Shown in pieces: positions 43,445-51,097 of a stretch of 55,039 nt of DNA (position 1 is the stretch's first letter; every line of letters starts with the position of its first letter). The notes beneath the pieces were generated by a model. That model was not told the origin of the DNA. It did not search any database and was given only the letters and a program-made list of their open reading frames with translations. Both the position numbers and the translations under genes were made by a program. This DNA is from JBEBXQ01 sp040391535. GTDB taxonomy: Bacteria; Bacteroidota; Bacteroidia; Cytophagales; Spirosomataceae. The stretch covers positions 1 to 55,039 of the forward strand of contig JBEBXQ010000011.1 in assembly GCA_040391535.1 (NCBI GenBank), in the 5' to 3' direction.

Positions 43445-44695
43445 CTACCACCTTACATGTCCTTCGCCCTGCACTACCCATTTTTCAGTAACCAGTTTTT
43501 CCAGAGCAAACGGCCCCCTGGCATGGAGCTTTTGAGTAGAAATGCCGATTTCGGCACCCAATCCAAACTCTCCACCATCCGTAAAGCGTGTTGAAGCATT
43601 GGCATATACTGCCGCGGCATCTACTTCATTGAGAAACTGAGCAATCAGTAACGGATCGCCTGAAACAATGGCTTCAGAGTGTCTTGAAGAATAATGTGCA
43701 ATATGCTGCAGGGCTTCTTCAGTGTTACTGACCACTTTTACGGAACATTTAAAATCCAGGAATTCCCGCCCGAAATCGGCTTCGGTAGCCTTTTGCAATA
43801 ATGAATAACCTTCTTTTTCTAAAATAGGGAATGCAGTTTCATCTGCAAATACTTCTACCTGGTACTCCTTAAAGCCATTAATGAGTGTGGGCAGGAAGGC
43901 TTCGGCAATGGTACGGTCAACCAGAATGGTATCCAGTGAATTACAGACTGAAGGTCTGGATACTTTGGCGTTGATCACAATCTCTTTCGCCATGTCCAGG
44001 TCAGCGCTTTGTTCGACATAGGTATGACAAACGCCCGCACCCGTCTCAATAGTCGGGATTTTGGAGTTTTCTCTGACATACTTAATCAGAGATTCTGAGC
44101 CACGCGGAATAATAATATCTACAAAACGCGTAGCTTCCAGCAACTCCTGTACGAATTTCCTGTCGGTTGGTAACAGCGTAACAAGCTCTTCCGGAAGGTT
44201 ATTCTGTTTCAGGACCTCATGAATCAGCGAAACCAGAAACAGGTTGGATTCATGCGCTTCTTTTCCGCCTTTCAGAATACAGGCATTACCGGAACGAAGG
44301 CATAGGGAAGCAACATCAAGTGTAACATTGGGCCTGGATTCATAGATGACCCCTACAACCCCAAGGGGAACGGCCATTTTCGTAAGTTTCAAACCCGGTT
44401 TGATTTCCTTTTCCAGAATGACTTTCCCGGCCGGATCAGGTAACTGAGCTACCTGACGCAGGCTGTCGGCCAGATTCTGTATTCTTTTTTCATCCAGCAG
44501 TAACCGGTCTTTTTTGGGGTCAGTGTCATCCATTCTTGACAGATCAATCTGGTTTGCGGCCAGAATTCCGGCAGCATTTGCCTGTACATGATCAGCAATC
44601 TGATTCAGCAATCTGCTTTTTTCTTCGTCGCTCAGGGCTCTTAGTTTTGAAGAGACAGCCCTGGCTGTACTTAGTTGGGGTAGGATAGATTCCAT
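43445..44695 (-). CDS. proA: Glutamate-5-semialdehyde dehydrogenase (gamma-glutamyl phosphate reductase)
   Basis: Second step of proline synthesis, reducing gamma-glutamyl phosphate with NADPH; 416 residues. Typical sequences are KMAVPLGVVGVIYESRPNVT, LRSGNACILKGGKEAHESN, IPRGSESLIKYVRENSKIP and the catalytic-Cys segment ETGAGVCHTYVE followed by ASRPSVCNSLDT-like KVSRPSVCNSLDTILVD. The C-terminus has NASTRFTDGGEFGLGAEIGI. Its ATG shares one base with the proB stop (TAATG), so translation is coupled. Confidence 0.97.
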   Translation of the reverse strand: MESILPQLSTARAVSSKLRALSDEEKSRLLNQIADHVQANAAGILAANQIDLSRMDDTDPKKDRLLLDEKRIQNLADSLRQVAQLPDPAGKVILEKEIKPGLKLTKMAVPLGVVGVIYESRPNVTLDVASLCLRSGNACILKGGKEAHESNLFLVSLIHEVLKQNNLPEELVTLLPTDRKFVQELLEATRFVDIIIPRGSESLIKYVRENSKIPTIETGAGVCHTYVEQSADLDMAKEIVINAKVSRPSVCNSLDTILVDRTIAEAFLPTLINGFKEYQVEVFADETAFPILEKEGYSLLQKATEADFGREFLDFKCSVKVVSNTEEALQHIAHYSSRHSEAIVSGDPLLIAQFLNEVDAAAVYANASTRFTDGGEFGLGAEIGISTQKLHARGPFALEKLVTEKWVVQGEGHVRW

Positions 44696-45762
44696 TATAA
44701 TAAGACTATATCATTGGCATGCGCCACTTCGTAATTCTGAGTTTTCAAATTGCCGGAAATAGATGCTGAGTCCATTCGGATACGCGCTACGGCAATGGTA
44801 TCCTTGTTTTCGGTAATGATTTCGATAATTTCACCGGCAGCAAAATCACCATGCACGGCTGTTATACCAACGGCAAGCAGGCTTTTTCGGTTCAATAATG
44901 CAGCAGAAGCACCTTTATCGATGATCAGGCTGCCTGTAGAAAGTCCGCCGCTGGCCAGCCAGCGGTTACGGGAAGACAACGTACTTTTCCGGGCAGGAAA
45001 TTCAGTTCCTTTGCCGTCATGCAATGCCTGTAGTAATCCGTTTTTTTCTGACATGCCAAAAATAACCACCCTGATCCCCATTTGCTGGGCAAGCTTGGTA
45101 AAGGTTAGTTTGGAGGCCATCCCTCCAAGGCCCAGAAACGATTTGTCCGTTTTAACGAATCCGAATGCGTCGTTGATGTTTTCAATCTTAGGGATAATAT
45201 GACCATGATTGTCTAGCAGTCCGCCTACAGACGTACACAGCATCAGGGAATCAGCACCGAAACCCGCAGCAAGCAGCGTCGCCAGCTGATCATTATCTGA
45301 AAACTTCAGTTCACGGTCACTGACCACATCATTTTCATTAACGATAGGTATAATACCACTTTTCCAGAGTTCCTGAAAGGTATGTTTAAGCTGAAGAAAC
45401 TGCGTTCTCTGGGCAAAATGCTGACGTTCACAAAGTCCCTGCGCAATAGAGATTCCGTAGGGCGCAAATTCCCTTGCATAAAATCCGATCAGCAATGGAT
45501 TGCCGACCGCAGCAGCTGCTTTCTTCTGTGTAATACTACCCTTATAATGAGTAATAAAAGACTTTCCGGCACCGACAGCACCCGAAGAAACAATGATAAT
45601 ATGATGCTGCTTATGAATTTCGGCGACCTGACGGGCTATATCTGCAATAATGGCTGTATCAGGCTCTCCGTTACTTTTGGTAATGGAAGCTGTACCGAAT
45701 TTGATGACAATGATAGGTTTAGACACGACCTGGTATATAAAATGAGCTGCCGATAGCAGCAT
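44695..45762 (-). CDS. proB: Glutamate 5-kinase
   Basis: First and feedback-controlled step of proline synthesis; 355 residues. The amino-acid-kinase domain shows IIVIKFGTASITK, HHIIIVSSGAVGAGKSF, VNENDVVSDRELKFSDND and GGMASKLTFTKLAQQMGI. The C-terminal PUA domain is present (from about residue 268: GALLNRKSLL-like ASAALLNRKSLLAVGITAVH). The first 12 residues (MLLSAAHFIYQV) are not family-like; a GTG at 45726 that starts VSKPIIVIKFG is a good alternative start. It lies 55 nt from aat on the same strand. Confidence 0.95.
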   Translation of the reverse strand: MLLSAAHFIYQVVSKPIIVIKFGTASITKSNGEPDTAIIADIARQVAEIHKQHHIIIVSSGAVGAGKSFITHYKGSITQKKAAAAVGNPLLIGFYAREFAPYGISIAQGLCERQHFAQRTQFLQLKHTFQELWKSGIIPIVNENDVVSDRELKFSDNDQLATLLAAGFGADSLMLCTSVGGLLDNHGHIIPKIENINDAFGFVKTDKSFLGLGGMASKLTFTKLAQQMGIRVVIFGMSEKNGLLQALHDGKGTEFPARKSTLSSRNRWLASGGLSTGSLIIDKGASAALLNRKSLLAVGITAVHGDFAAGEIIEIITENKDTIAVARIRMDSASISGNLKTQNYEVAHANDIVLL

Positions 45763-45817
45763 TTGTAACGTAATTAATTTCCTGCAAAAATAGTCTTTCC
45801 GTCATTAGTCAGTTCTT

Positions 45818-46435
45818 TTAAGAAAGATAAATGTGTGAAAATGCCTCTGGTGACAATCCGGTTTTAACACGAATCGCTTTTTGCAGGAGCTTCAGATATT
45901 CTGTTTTGGGGATTTCTACGGCACCATAACGCTTAACATTGTCATTAATGAACTGTGTATCAAGCAGGAGAAACTGCTGGGACCGCAGGGTCGTGATCAG
46001 ATAATGAAAGGCTACTTTAGAACTGTTGGAAACGCGGCTGAACATAGATTCGCCAAAAAAAGCACCCCCGATACAAACACCGTATAATCCGCCTGCCAGC
46101 TGATTGTCCTGATAACATTCTACACTATGAGCAAAACCGGCCTTGTGAAGCTCTATGTAAGATAAAATAAGGTCTTCCGAAATCCAGGTATCCGGACTTC
46201 CCTGGCGGGGTTGGGAACATGCCCTGATCACACCTTCAAAATCTTTATCCAGTTTTACGTCAAAAATATTTTTATTCAGCACCGGCCGCAGTGACCTTGA
46301 GGGTTTATAAGTGTCTAAAGGAATAATGGCGCGGGGATCAGGAGCATACCAGTAAATGCTTCCGTCGGCCTCAGCCATCGGGAATATTCCGTTAATATAT
46401 GCGTAAATAAGCTCCTGATAGTTGATTATGGACAT
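45818..46435 (-). CDS. aat: Leucyl/phenylalanyl-tRNA--protein transferase
   Basis: N-degron enzyme adding Leu or Phe to proteins with N-terminal Lys or Arg, marking them for ClpAP. It has 205 residues from the chosen start. Family segments are LIYAYINGIFPMAEADGSI, YWYAPDPRAIIPLD, SPDTWISEDLILSYIELHKA, HSVECYQDNQLAGGLYGVCI and GGAFFGESMFSRVSNSSKVA. ATG 46435 opens at the usual N-terminus. An upstream start at 46501 adds 22 non-family residues. It is divergent from the arginine leader and may end the aat-proB-proA-M42 series. Confidence 0.95.
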   Translation of the reverse strand: MSIINYQELIYAYINGIFPMAEADGSIYWYAPDPRAIIPLDTYKPSRSLRPVLNKNIFDVKLDKDFEGVIRACSQPRQGSPDTWISEDLILSYIELHKAGFAHSVECYQDNQLAGGLYGVCIGGAFFGESMFSRVSNSSKVAFHYLITTLRSQQFLLLDTQFINDNVKRYGAVEIPKTEYLKLLQKAIRVKTGLSPEAFSHIYLS

Positions 46436-46591
46436 AATTATAAAAATCAAAAAGGGCGATTCAGAGCAAAATTGGCTAAATTCTTTTAAAAGGAGGCTCA
46501 AACAGAACTTTTTTTGAAAAAAAACTATTAGACTTATATGAAAGTAATTATATTTTTTAAGACCTTTGCATCATCTTTATAAACTACCAGA

Positions 46592-46663
46592 ATGAATCAC
46601 AGCGGCACATATAAAATTGCACACATTACGCCTTTCCGATTCAGGTCCGCCAGGGCCGTTTAA
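46592..46663 (+). CDS. Putative arginine leader peptide
   Basis: A 23-codon frame, ATG 46592 to TAA 46661-46663. It begins MNHSGTYKIAHITPF and its last eight codons encode RFRSARAV, with Arg codons CGA, AGG, AGG. It is 126 nt before the first structural gene of the arginine operon and is followed by two stem-loops. A weak -7 element 24 nt upstream would give a short leader. It fits a translated sensor of charged arginyl-tRNA or free arginine. It could instead be chance; the Arg density and location make that less likely. Confidence 0.5.
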   Translation: MNHSGTYKIAHITPFRFRSARAV

Positions 46664-46668
46664 CTCTA

Positions 46669-46689
46669 TTTTTACCTACGCGGTAAAAA
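46669..46689 (+). promoter_or_regulatory. Stem-loop 1 after the arginine leader ORF
   Basis: Perfect 8-bp arms TTTTTACC (46669-46676) and GGTAAAAA (46682-46689) with a 5-nt loop. The left arm begins 6 nt past the leader stop codon, so a ribosome stalled at the end of the leader would cover it. Confidence 0.45.
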
Positions 46690-46740
46690 CGTTCCGACAG
46701 TTTATTTTTCAAGTGAGTTTTTTTAATAAAATGTTATATG

Positions 46741-46779
46741 CGCAGGTTTTGTGCAGTTCAGTCAGTAATTGCACCTGCG
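46741..46779 (+). promoter_or_regulatory. Stem-loop 2 next to the GNAT start codon
   Basis: CGCAGG (46741-46746) pairs with CCTGCG (46774-46779). Inside, TGCA (46752-46755) pairs with TGCA (46770-46773) around a 14-nt loop. It ends 10 nt before ATG 46790, so it may govern translation initiation. No T run follows. Confidence 0.45.
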
Positions 46780-46789
46780 GGTAAAATCC

Positions 46790-47500
46790 ATGAAAAACAT
46801 CGAATATAAAGGTGTTTCCTATATTGTCCAGGTGGCCAATGAGGATCATTTGCATTATGCTGAAACTATTTGCGCTGAGATGGAAGAAAGTGCGAAGAAG
46901 AGAGGCACCGGTATAGCTAAGCGGTCTCCTGTTTATATCATGGAAAAAATGATTGAGGGGAAAGCGATTATTGCAACGGAGGCCCATACAGCAGAATGGG
47001 TAGGCTTTTGCTATATTGAAACCTGGGAGCATGGTAAGTTTGTAGCCAATTCCGGGCTGATTGTACATCCTGATCACCGTAACAGCGGGATTGCAAAGTC
47101 AATTAAGGCTAAGGCTTTTGAGTTATCGAAGAAAAAATATCCCGATGCCAAGATTATAGGAATTACTACCAGTCTGGCAGTAATGAAGATTAATTCGGAC
47201 CTGGGATACGAACCGGTTACTTTCAGTGAACTGCCGGCTGATGATGCTTTTTGGAAAGGTTGCGCCAGTTGTGTAAATTACGACGTGTTGACCAGAACGG
47301 GGCGTAAACACTGCCTTTGTACGGGTATGATGTACGATCCGGAGCAGCATAAAAAGGATGAACCCAAAGCAGAAAGCAGCCCATGGGATTTTCTGAAAGA
47401 ATCGAGCCTGTACGAACGTTGGATGAGAATCAAACAACGCATTTTGTTAAGGAAAAGTGATAAGATTAAGAAACAATCAGGGATACTGATGGTACCCTAG
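46790..47500 (+). CDS. GNAT N-acyltransferase of the arginine operon, probable N-succinyl/acetylglutamate synthase
   Basis: A 236-residue cytoplasmic protein. The GNAT core shows FVANSGLIVHPDHRNSGIAK (acyl-CoA pyrophosphate loop near 92-105) and TTSLAVMKINSDLGYEPVTF. After the core comes a cysteine cluster, Cys158-x2-Cys161 and Cys175-x-Cys177 (GCASCVN, KHCLC), suggesting a structural metal. As first gene before argG-argC-argD it should make the N-acylglutamate that opens arginine synthesis. I recall a Bacteroides thetaiotaomicron gene in the same place assigned to N-succinylglutamate synthesis. ATG 46790 is preferred over TTG 46769, which lies in a stem-loop. Confidence 0.8.
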   Translation: MKNIEYKGVSYIVQVANEDHLHYAETICAEMEESAKKRGTGIAKRSPVYIMEKMIEGKAIIATEAHTAEWVGFCYIETWEHGKFVANSGLIVHPDHRNSGIAKSIKAKAFELSKKKYPDAKIIGITTSLAVMKINSDLGYEPVTFSELPADDAFWKGCASCVNYDVLTRTGRKHCLCTGMMYDPEQHKKDEPKAESSPWDFLKESSLYERWMRIKQRILLRKSDKIKKQSGILMVP

Positions 47501-47547
47501 GGTGGGACTTTGTGTAAAAACAAAAGCTATAATATTTTAAATAGTAA

Positions 47548-47585
47548 AAATCCCATCCGGCCTGTGAGGCAACCGGGTGGGATTT
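47548..47585 (+). terminator. Hairpin between the GNAT gene and argG
   Basis: Arms AAATCCCATCCGG (47548-47560) and CCGGGTGGGATTT (47573-47585), 13 bp with one G-T wobble. It lies 47 nt after the GNAT stop and 36 nt before argG. The T tail is weak, so it may be a partial terminator or a processing site within the operon. Confidence 0.55.
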
Positions 47586-47621
47586 ATGTTTTAAGTAAAC
47601 CATACAAACCATATTTTTTAA

Positions 47622-48833
47622 ATGGCAACCAGAAATAAAGTAGTACTAGCGTTTAGTGGAGGACTTGACACATCTTTTTGTGTAAAATATTTATCAGAAG
47701 ACAGAGGATTCGATGTCTATTCTGTATTGGTAGATACAGGAGGTTTCTCAGATACCGAACTGAAAGAAATTGAAACCAACGCTTATAATCTTGGTGTGGT
47801 AAAGCATGTTACCATTTCTAAAACAGACGATTATTACAAAAACTGTATCCGTTATCTGATCTTTGGTAACATTCTTAAAAACAACACGTATCCGCTTTCT
47901 GTAAGTGCTGAGCGGATTTTCCAGGCGGTGGCTGCTGCCGAATATGCCAAAGAAATAGGTGCCAGTGCTATCGCTCACGGCAGTACAGGAGCCGGTAATG
48001 ATCAGGTACGCTTTGATATGGCGTTCCGGATTATCATGCCGGAGGCTGAAATCATTACACCTATCCGGGATCTGAAACTTTCGAGAGAGGCAGAAATCGA
48101 ATACCTGACTAAAAAGGGCGTTGAAAGAGAATGGCACAAAGCCGCATATAGTATCAATAAGGGTCTTTGGGGAACCTCAGTTGGAGGGAAAGAAACCCTT
48201 ACTTCGGGTCAGTATCTTCCTGAGTCGGCCTGGCCTACACAGGTAACCAAATCAGGAGAGGAAACCATTTCAATTGAATTTGAAAACGGCGAACTGGCTG
48301 GTCTGAACGGCCAGCGTTACGACAACCCTGTCCAGGTGATACAGGCAATCACTGAAATAGCACAGCCTTATGGTATCGGCAGAGATATTCATGTCGGTGA
48401 TACTATCATCGGGATTAAAGGCCGTGTCGGGTTTGAAGCGGCAGCTCCGCTGATTATCATCAAAGCGCACCATACACTTGAAAAACACGTACTGACAGAA
48501 CAGCAGCTGTACTGGAAAGAACAACTGGCGAACTGGTACGGAAGTCTGTTGCATAAAGGTCAGTTTGTTGAACCGGTCATGCGTAATATTGAAACATTCC
48601 TGAGCGATACCCAAAGCCATGTAACAGGAAAAGTAACCGTAAGCCTGGCTCCATACCGTTTTTATGTAGAAGGTATTGAATCTGATTATGATCTGATGTC
48701 TCCGGTATTTGGCAGCTATGGAGAAATGAACAATGCCTGGAGCGGTGATGATGTACGTGGCTTCTCTAAAATCGCGTCCAATCAGTCGATGATTTACCAG
48801 AAAGTAGAGGAAGTAGCCTCTCAAAAATCCTGA
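47622..48833 (+). CDS. argG: Argininosuccinate synthase
   Basis: Joins citrulline and aspartate with ATP; 403 residues. The PP-loop is AFSGGLDTSFCVKYLSED. Other family segments are SAIAHGSTGAGNDQVRFDMA, GLWGTSVGGKETLTSG and VTLAPYRF-like VSLAPYRFYVEGIESDYDLM. It is placed early in the arginine operon, between the GNAT gene and argC (7 nt gap). In a pathway with N-acylated intermediates the N-acyl-citrulline must be deacylated before this step. The deacylase gene is not in the window. Confidence 0.97.
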   Translation: MATRNKVVLAFSGGLDTSFCVKYLSEDRGFDVYSVLVDTGGFSDTELKEIETNAYNLGVVKHVTISKTDDYYKNCIRYLIFGNILKNNTYPLSVSAERIFQAVAAAEYAKEIGASAIAHGSTGAGNDQVRFDMAFRIIMPEAEIITPIRDLKLSREAEIEYLTKKGVEREWHKAAYSINKGLWGTSVGGKETLTSGQYLPESAWPTQVTKSGEETISIEFENGELAGLNGQRYDNPVQVIQAITEIAQPYGIGRDIHVGDTIIGIKGRVGFEAAAPLIIIKAHHTLEKHVLTEQQLYWKEQLANWYGSLLHKGQFVEPVMRNIETFLSDTQSHVTGKVTVSLAPYRFYVEGIESDYDLMSPVFGSYGEMNNAWSGDDVRGFSKIASNQSMIYQKVEEVASQKS

Positions 48834-48840
48834 CGAAACG

Positions 48841-49827
48841 ATGAGTAATATAGTGAATATAGGGATTATCGGTGCGGCGGGTTACACCGGCGGTGAACTT
48901 TTAAGAGTTCTTGTCAATCACCCCTCAGCCCGGATTCTGTTTGCACATAGTAACAGTCAGGCAGGTAAACCGGTTTATGCAACCCATACCGATTTACTGG
49001 GGGATACTGATCTGATTTTTGCCGGAGGCGAAACAGGGCCATTACTGGATCAGCAGGATCTGAATGTTATCTTTTTATGTTCAGGTCACGGACAGTCTGT
49101 GAAGTTTCTGACGGAAAATGCGGTACCGGCTTCGGTAAAAATTATTGATCTGAGTACTGATTTTCGTGACGAATCTGAGGGTTTTGTATACGGATTACCT
49201 GAATTGCAGCGGGAAAAAATCACTACTGCTGCTAAAATTGCAAATCCGGGTTGCTTTGCTACCAGTATTGAACTTGCTTTGTTACCGCTTGCCAATGCAG
49301 GACTGGTAACTCAGGATGTACATGTAAGTGCGGTAACGGGAAGCACCGGTGCCGGTCAGGCGCTCAGTGCCACTACTCATTTCAGCTGGCGGAACAATAA
49401 TATGTCTGTCTATAAGGCATTTACCCATCAGCACCTGAAAGAAATTAAAATGACCGTAGGGAAGTTGCAGGGGGCTTTTGATAAAAACATTCACTTTATT
49501 CCTTACCGTGGTGACTTTACGAGGGGGATTATGGCTAATGTATATACGCCATACTCTGGTACACTGGCAGAAGCCGTTGATTTGTATAAAGCTTTTTATG
49601 CAAACCATCCTTTCACACATGTCAGTGACCAGCCCATAGACCTGAAACAGGTGGTAAATACCAATAAATGTCTTGTTCATCTGGAAGTACACAACGGGCA
49701 GCTGCTGATTACGTCCATTATCGATAATCTTACCAAAGGGGCATCGGGACAGGCTGTTCAGAATATGAACCTGTTATTTGGTCTGCCCGAAGATACCGGT
49801 CTTCGTCTAAAAGCACCTTCATTTTAA
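48841..49827 (+). CDS. argC: N-acyl-gamma-glutamyl-phosphate reductase
   Basis: NADPH-dependent reductase of 328 residues making the N-acylglutamate semialdehyde. The Rossmann start is NIGIIGAAGYTGGELLRVL. The catalytic Cys lies in KIANPGCFATSIELALLPLA. VTGSTGAGQALSATTHFSWR and HIHFIPYRGDFTRGI-like NIHFIPYRGDFTRGIMANVY follow. The nucleotide-binding end is LTKGASGQAVQNMNLLFGL. It sits 7 nt after argG and 12 nt before argD. Whether the acyl group is acetyl or succinyl cannot be read here; ArgF' argues for succinyl. Confidence 0.97.
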   Translation: MSNIVNIGIIGAAGYTGGELLRVLVNHPSARILFAHSNSQAGKPVYATHTDLLGDTDLIFAGGETGPLLDQQDLNVIFLCSGHGQSVKFLTENAVPASVKIIDLSTDFRDESEGFVYGLPELQREKITTAAKIANPGCFATSIELALLPLANAGLVTQDVHVSAVTGSTGAGQALSATTHFSWRNNNMSVYKAFTHQHLKEIKMTVGKLQGAFDKNIHFIPYRGDFTRGIMANVYTPYSGTLAEAVDLYKAFYANHPFTHVSDQPIDLKQVVNTNKCLVHLEVHNGQLLITSIIDNLTKGASGQAVQNMNLLFGLPEDTGLRLKAPSF

Positions 49828-49839
49828 AAACTCAGCATT

Positions 49840-50979
49840 ATGTCACATTTATTTGATGTTTATCCCCTTTATGATATAGAACCCGTAAAAGCCCGGGGCA
49901 GTTATCTCTGGGACAAAAACGGAACCGAATACCTGGATCTGTATGGTGGTCATGCGGTAATTTCCATTGGCCATTGTCATCCTTATTATGTAGAAAAAGT
50001 AAGTACTCAGCTCAGTCAGATCAGTTTTTATTCGAATTCGGTTAAAATTCCGCTTCAGGAAGAACTGGCATCAAAACTGGGAGAATTATCAGGATATCCT
50101 GATTTTAAACTGTTTCTGGTTAATTCAGGAGCTGAGGCTAATGAAAACGCCTTAAAACTGGCTTCCTTTCATAATGGCCGGAAGAAAGTGGTTGCTTTCA
50201 GAAAAGCTTTTCACGGCCGTACTGCCGGAGCAGTGGCAGCAACGGATAATCCATCCATTGTAGCCCCAGTGAATTACAATGATCACGTTACTTTTCTGCC
50301 TTTTAATAACATCGAAGAAGCTGTGAACGGCATCACTGATGAGGTGTCGGCCGTGATTGTGGAAGGTATACAGGGTGTGGGAGGGATTCAGGTATGTTCC
50401 GATGAGTTTCTGAAAACGCTGCGTCAGCGATGTGATGAAACCGGTGCGGTATTGATTCTGGATAGTGTGCAGTGCGGATATGGCCGTTCAGGCAAATTCT
50501 TTTCACATCAGTTCAGCGGCATTGAGCCTGATCTCATCACTATGGCAAAAGGTATGGGTAACGGATTCCCGATAGGAGGGGTATTGATTTCACCGGAATT
50601 CAAAGCCAGCTATGGCTTGCTGGGTACCACTTTTGGAGGTAACCATCTTGCCTGTGCGGCGGGAGTTGCAGTGCTGGATGTCATCAGACAGGAAGATCTT
50701 ATTGCCAATGCGGCAAACGTAGGTGAGTATCTCATGAAGGGGATTAAGGAAATCGGAGGATATAAGGATCTGAGAGGCAGAGGACTCATGATCGGGATTG
50801 AATTTGATTTTCCGGTAAAGGAATTGCGCAACCGGTTATTGTTTGAACATAAGCTGTTTACCGGTGTTGCCGGTAGCAGTACTATCCGCCTGCTGCCATC
50901 ACTGGCTTTGGGAACGGATGAGGCCGACCGTTTCCTGGAAAGCCTGCAGCTTGAACTTGCAGGAGCCGGTGTAATCTGA
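49840..50979 (+). CDS. argD: N-acylornithine aminotransferase (class III, PLP)
   Basis: Transaminase of 379 residues producing N-acylornithine from the semialdehyde and glutamate. Family sequences are LYGGHAVISIGHCHPYYVEK, VNSGAEANENALKLASFHNG, FRKAFHGRTAGAVAATDN, VILDSVQCGYGRSGKFFSHQ-like LILDSVQCGYGRSGKFF and the PLP lysine in LITMAKGMGNGFPIGGVLIS. It follows argC by 12 nt. A 48-nt hairpin then separates it from argF'. The same enzyme often also serves diaminopimelate synthesis. Confidence 0.95.
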   Translation: MSHLFDVYPLYDIEPVKARGSYLWDKNGTEYLDLYGGHAVISIGHCHPYYVEKVSTQLSQISFYSNSVKIPLQEELASKLGELSGYPDFKLFLVNSGAEANENALKLASFHNGRKKVVAFRKAFHGRTAGAVAATDNPSIVAPVNYNDHVTFLPFNNIEEAVNGITDEVSAVIVEGIQGVGGIQVCSDEFLKTLRQRCDETGAVLILDSVQCGYGRSGKFFSHQFSGIEPDLITMAKGMGNGFPIGGVLISPEFKASYGLLGTTFGGNHLACAAGVAVLDVIRQEDLIANAANVGEYLMKGIKEIGGYKDLRGRGLMIGIEFDFPVKELRNRLLFEHKLFTGVAGSSTIRLLPSLALGTDEADRFLESLQLELAGAGVI

Positions 50980-50990
50980 ATAGGTAAAAA

Positions 50991-51038
50991 CAGCAGTTTT
51001 CATTTTCAGTTACCGGTAACTGAAAACGGAAACTGCTG
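50991..51038 (+). repeat. 48-nt near-perfect hairpin between argD and argF'
   Basis: Outer arms CAGCAGTTT (50991-50999) and AAACTGCTG (51030-51038). The core is the perfect 24-nt palindrome at 51003-51026 centred on TTACCGGTAA. Between them are one wobble pair, one normal pair and one mismatch. No T run follows. It may be an RNA-processing or attenuation element, a regulator-binding palindrome, or a weak terminator. Confidence 0.75.
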
Positions 51039-51097
51039 ATCAAAACACATATATTTAGTAATTAATTGAAATAGTCCCTAATTGACATCATAATAGA

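Larger units (their letters stand above)
46436..46789. other. Divergent aat/arginine-operon control region
   Basis: Holds the aat promoter (not identified), a weak plus-strand -7 box GACCTTTG at 46561-46568, the 23-codon leader ORF at 46592-46663 and two stem-loops at 46669-46689 and 46741-46779. The stretch 46690-46740 is T-rich with no strong fold. A run of seven T at 46719-46725 is not preceded by a clear terminator stem. Confidence 0.6.

Noticed and set aside
46719..46725. Run of seven T in the arginine leader as a terminator tail
   Set aside because: I could not fold a convincing GC-rich stem directly before it; only 4-bp pairings are available.
48270..48824. 184-codon minus-strand open frame inside argG
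   Set aside because: Antisense shadow of a highly conserved gene; composition follows argG codon positions.
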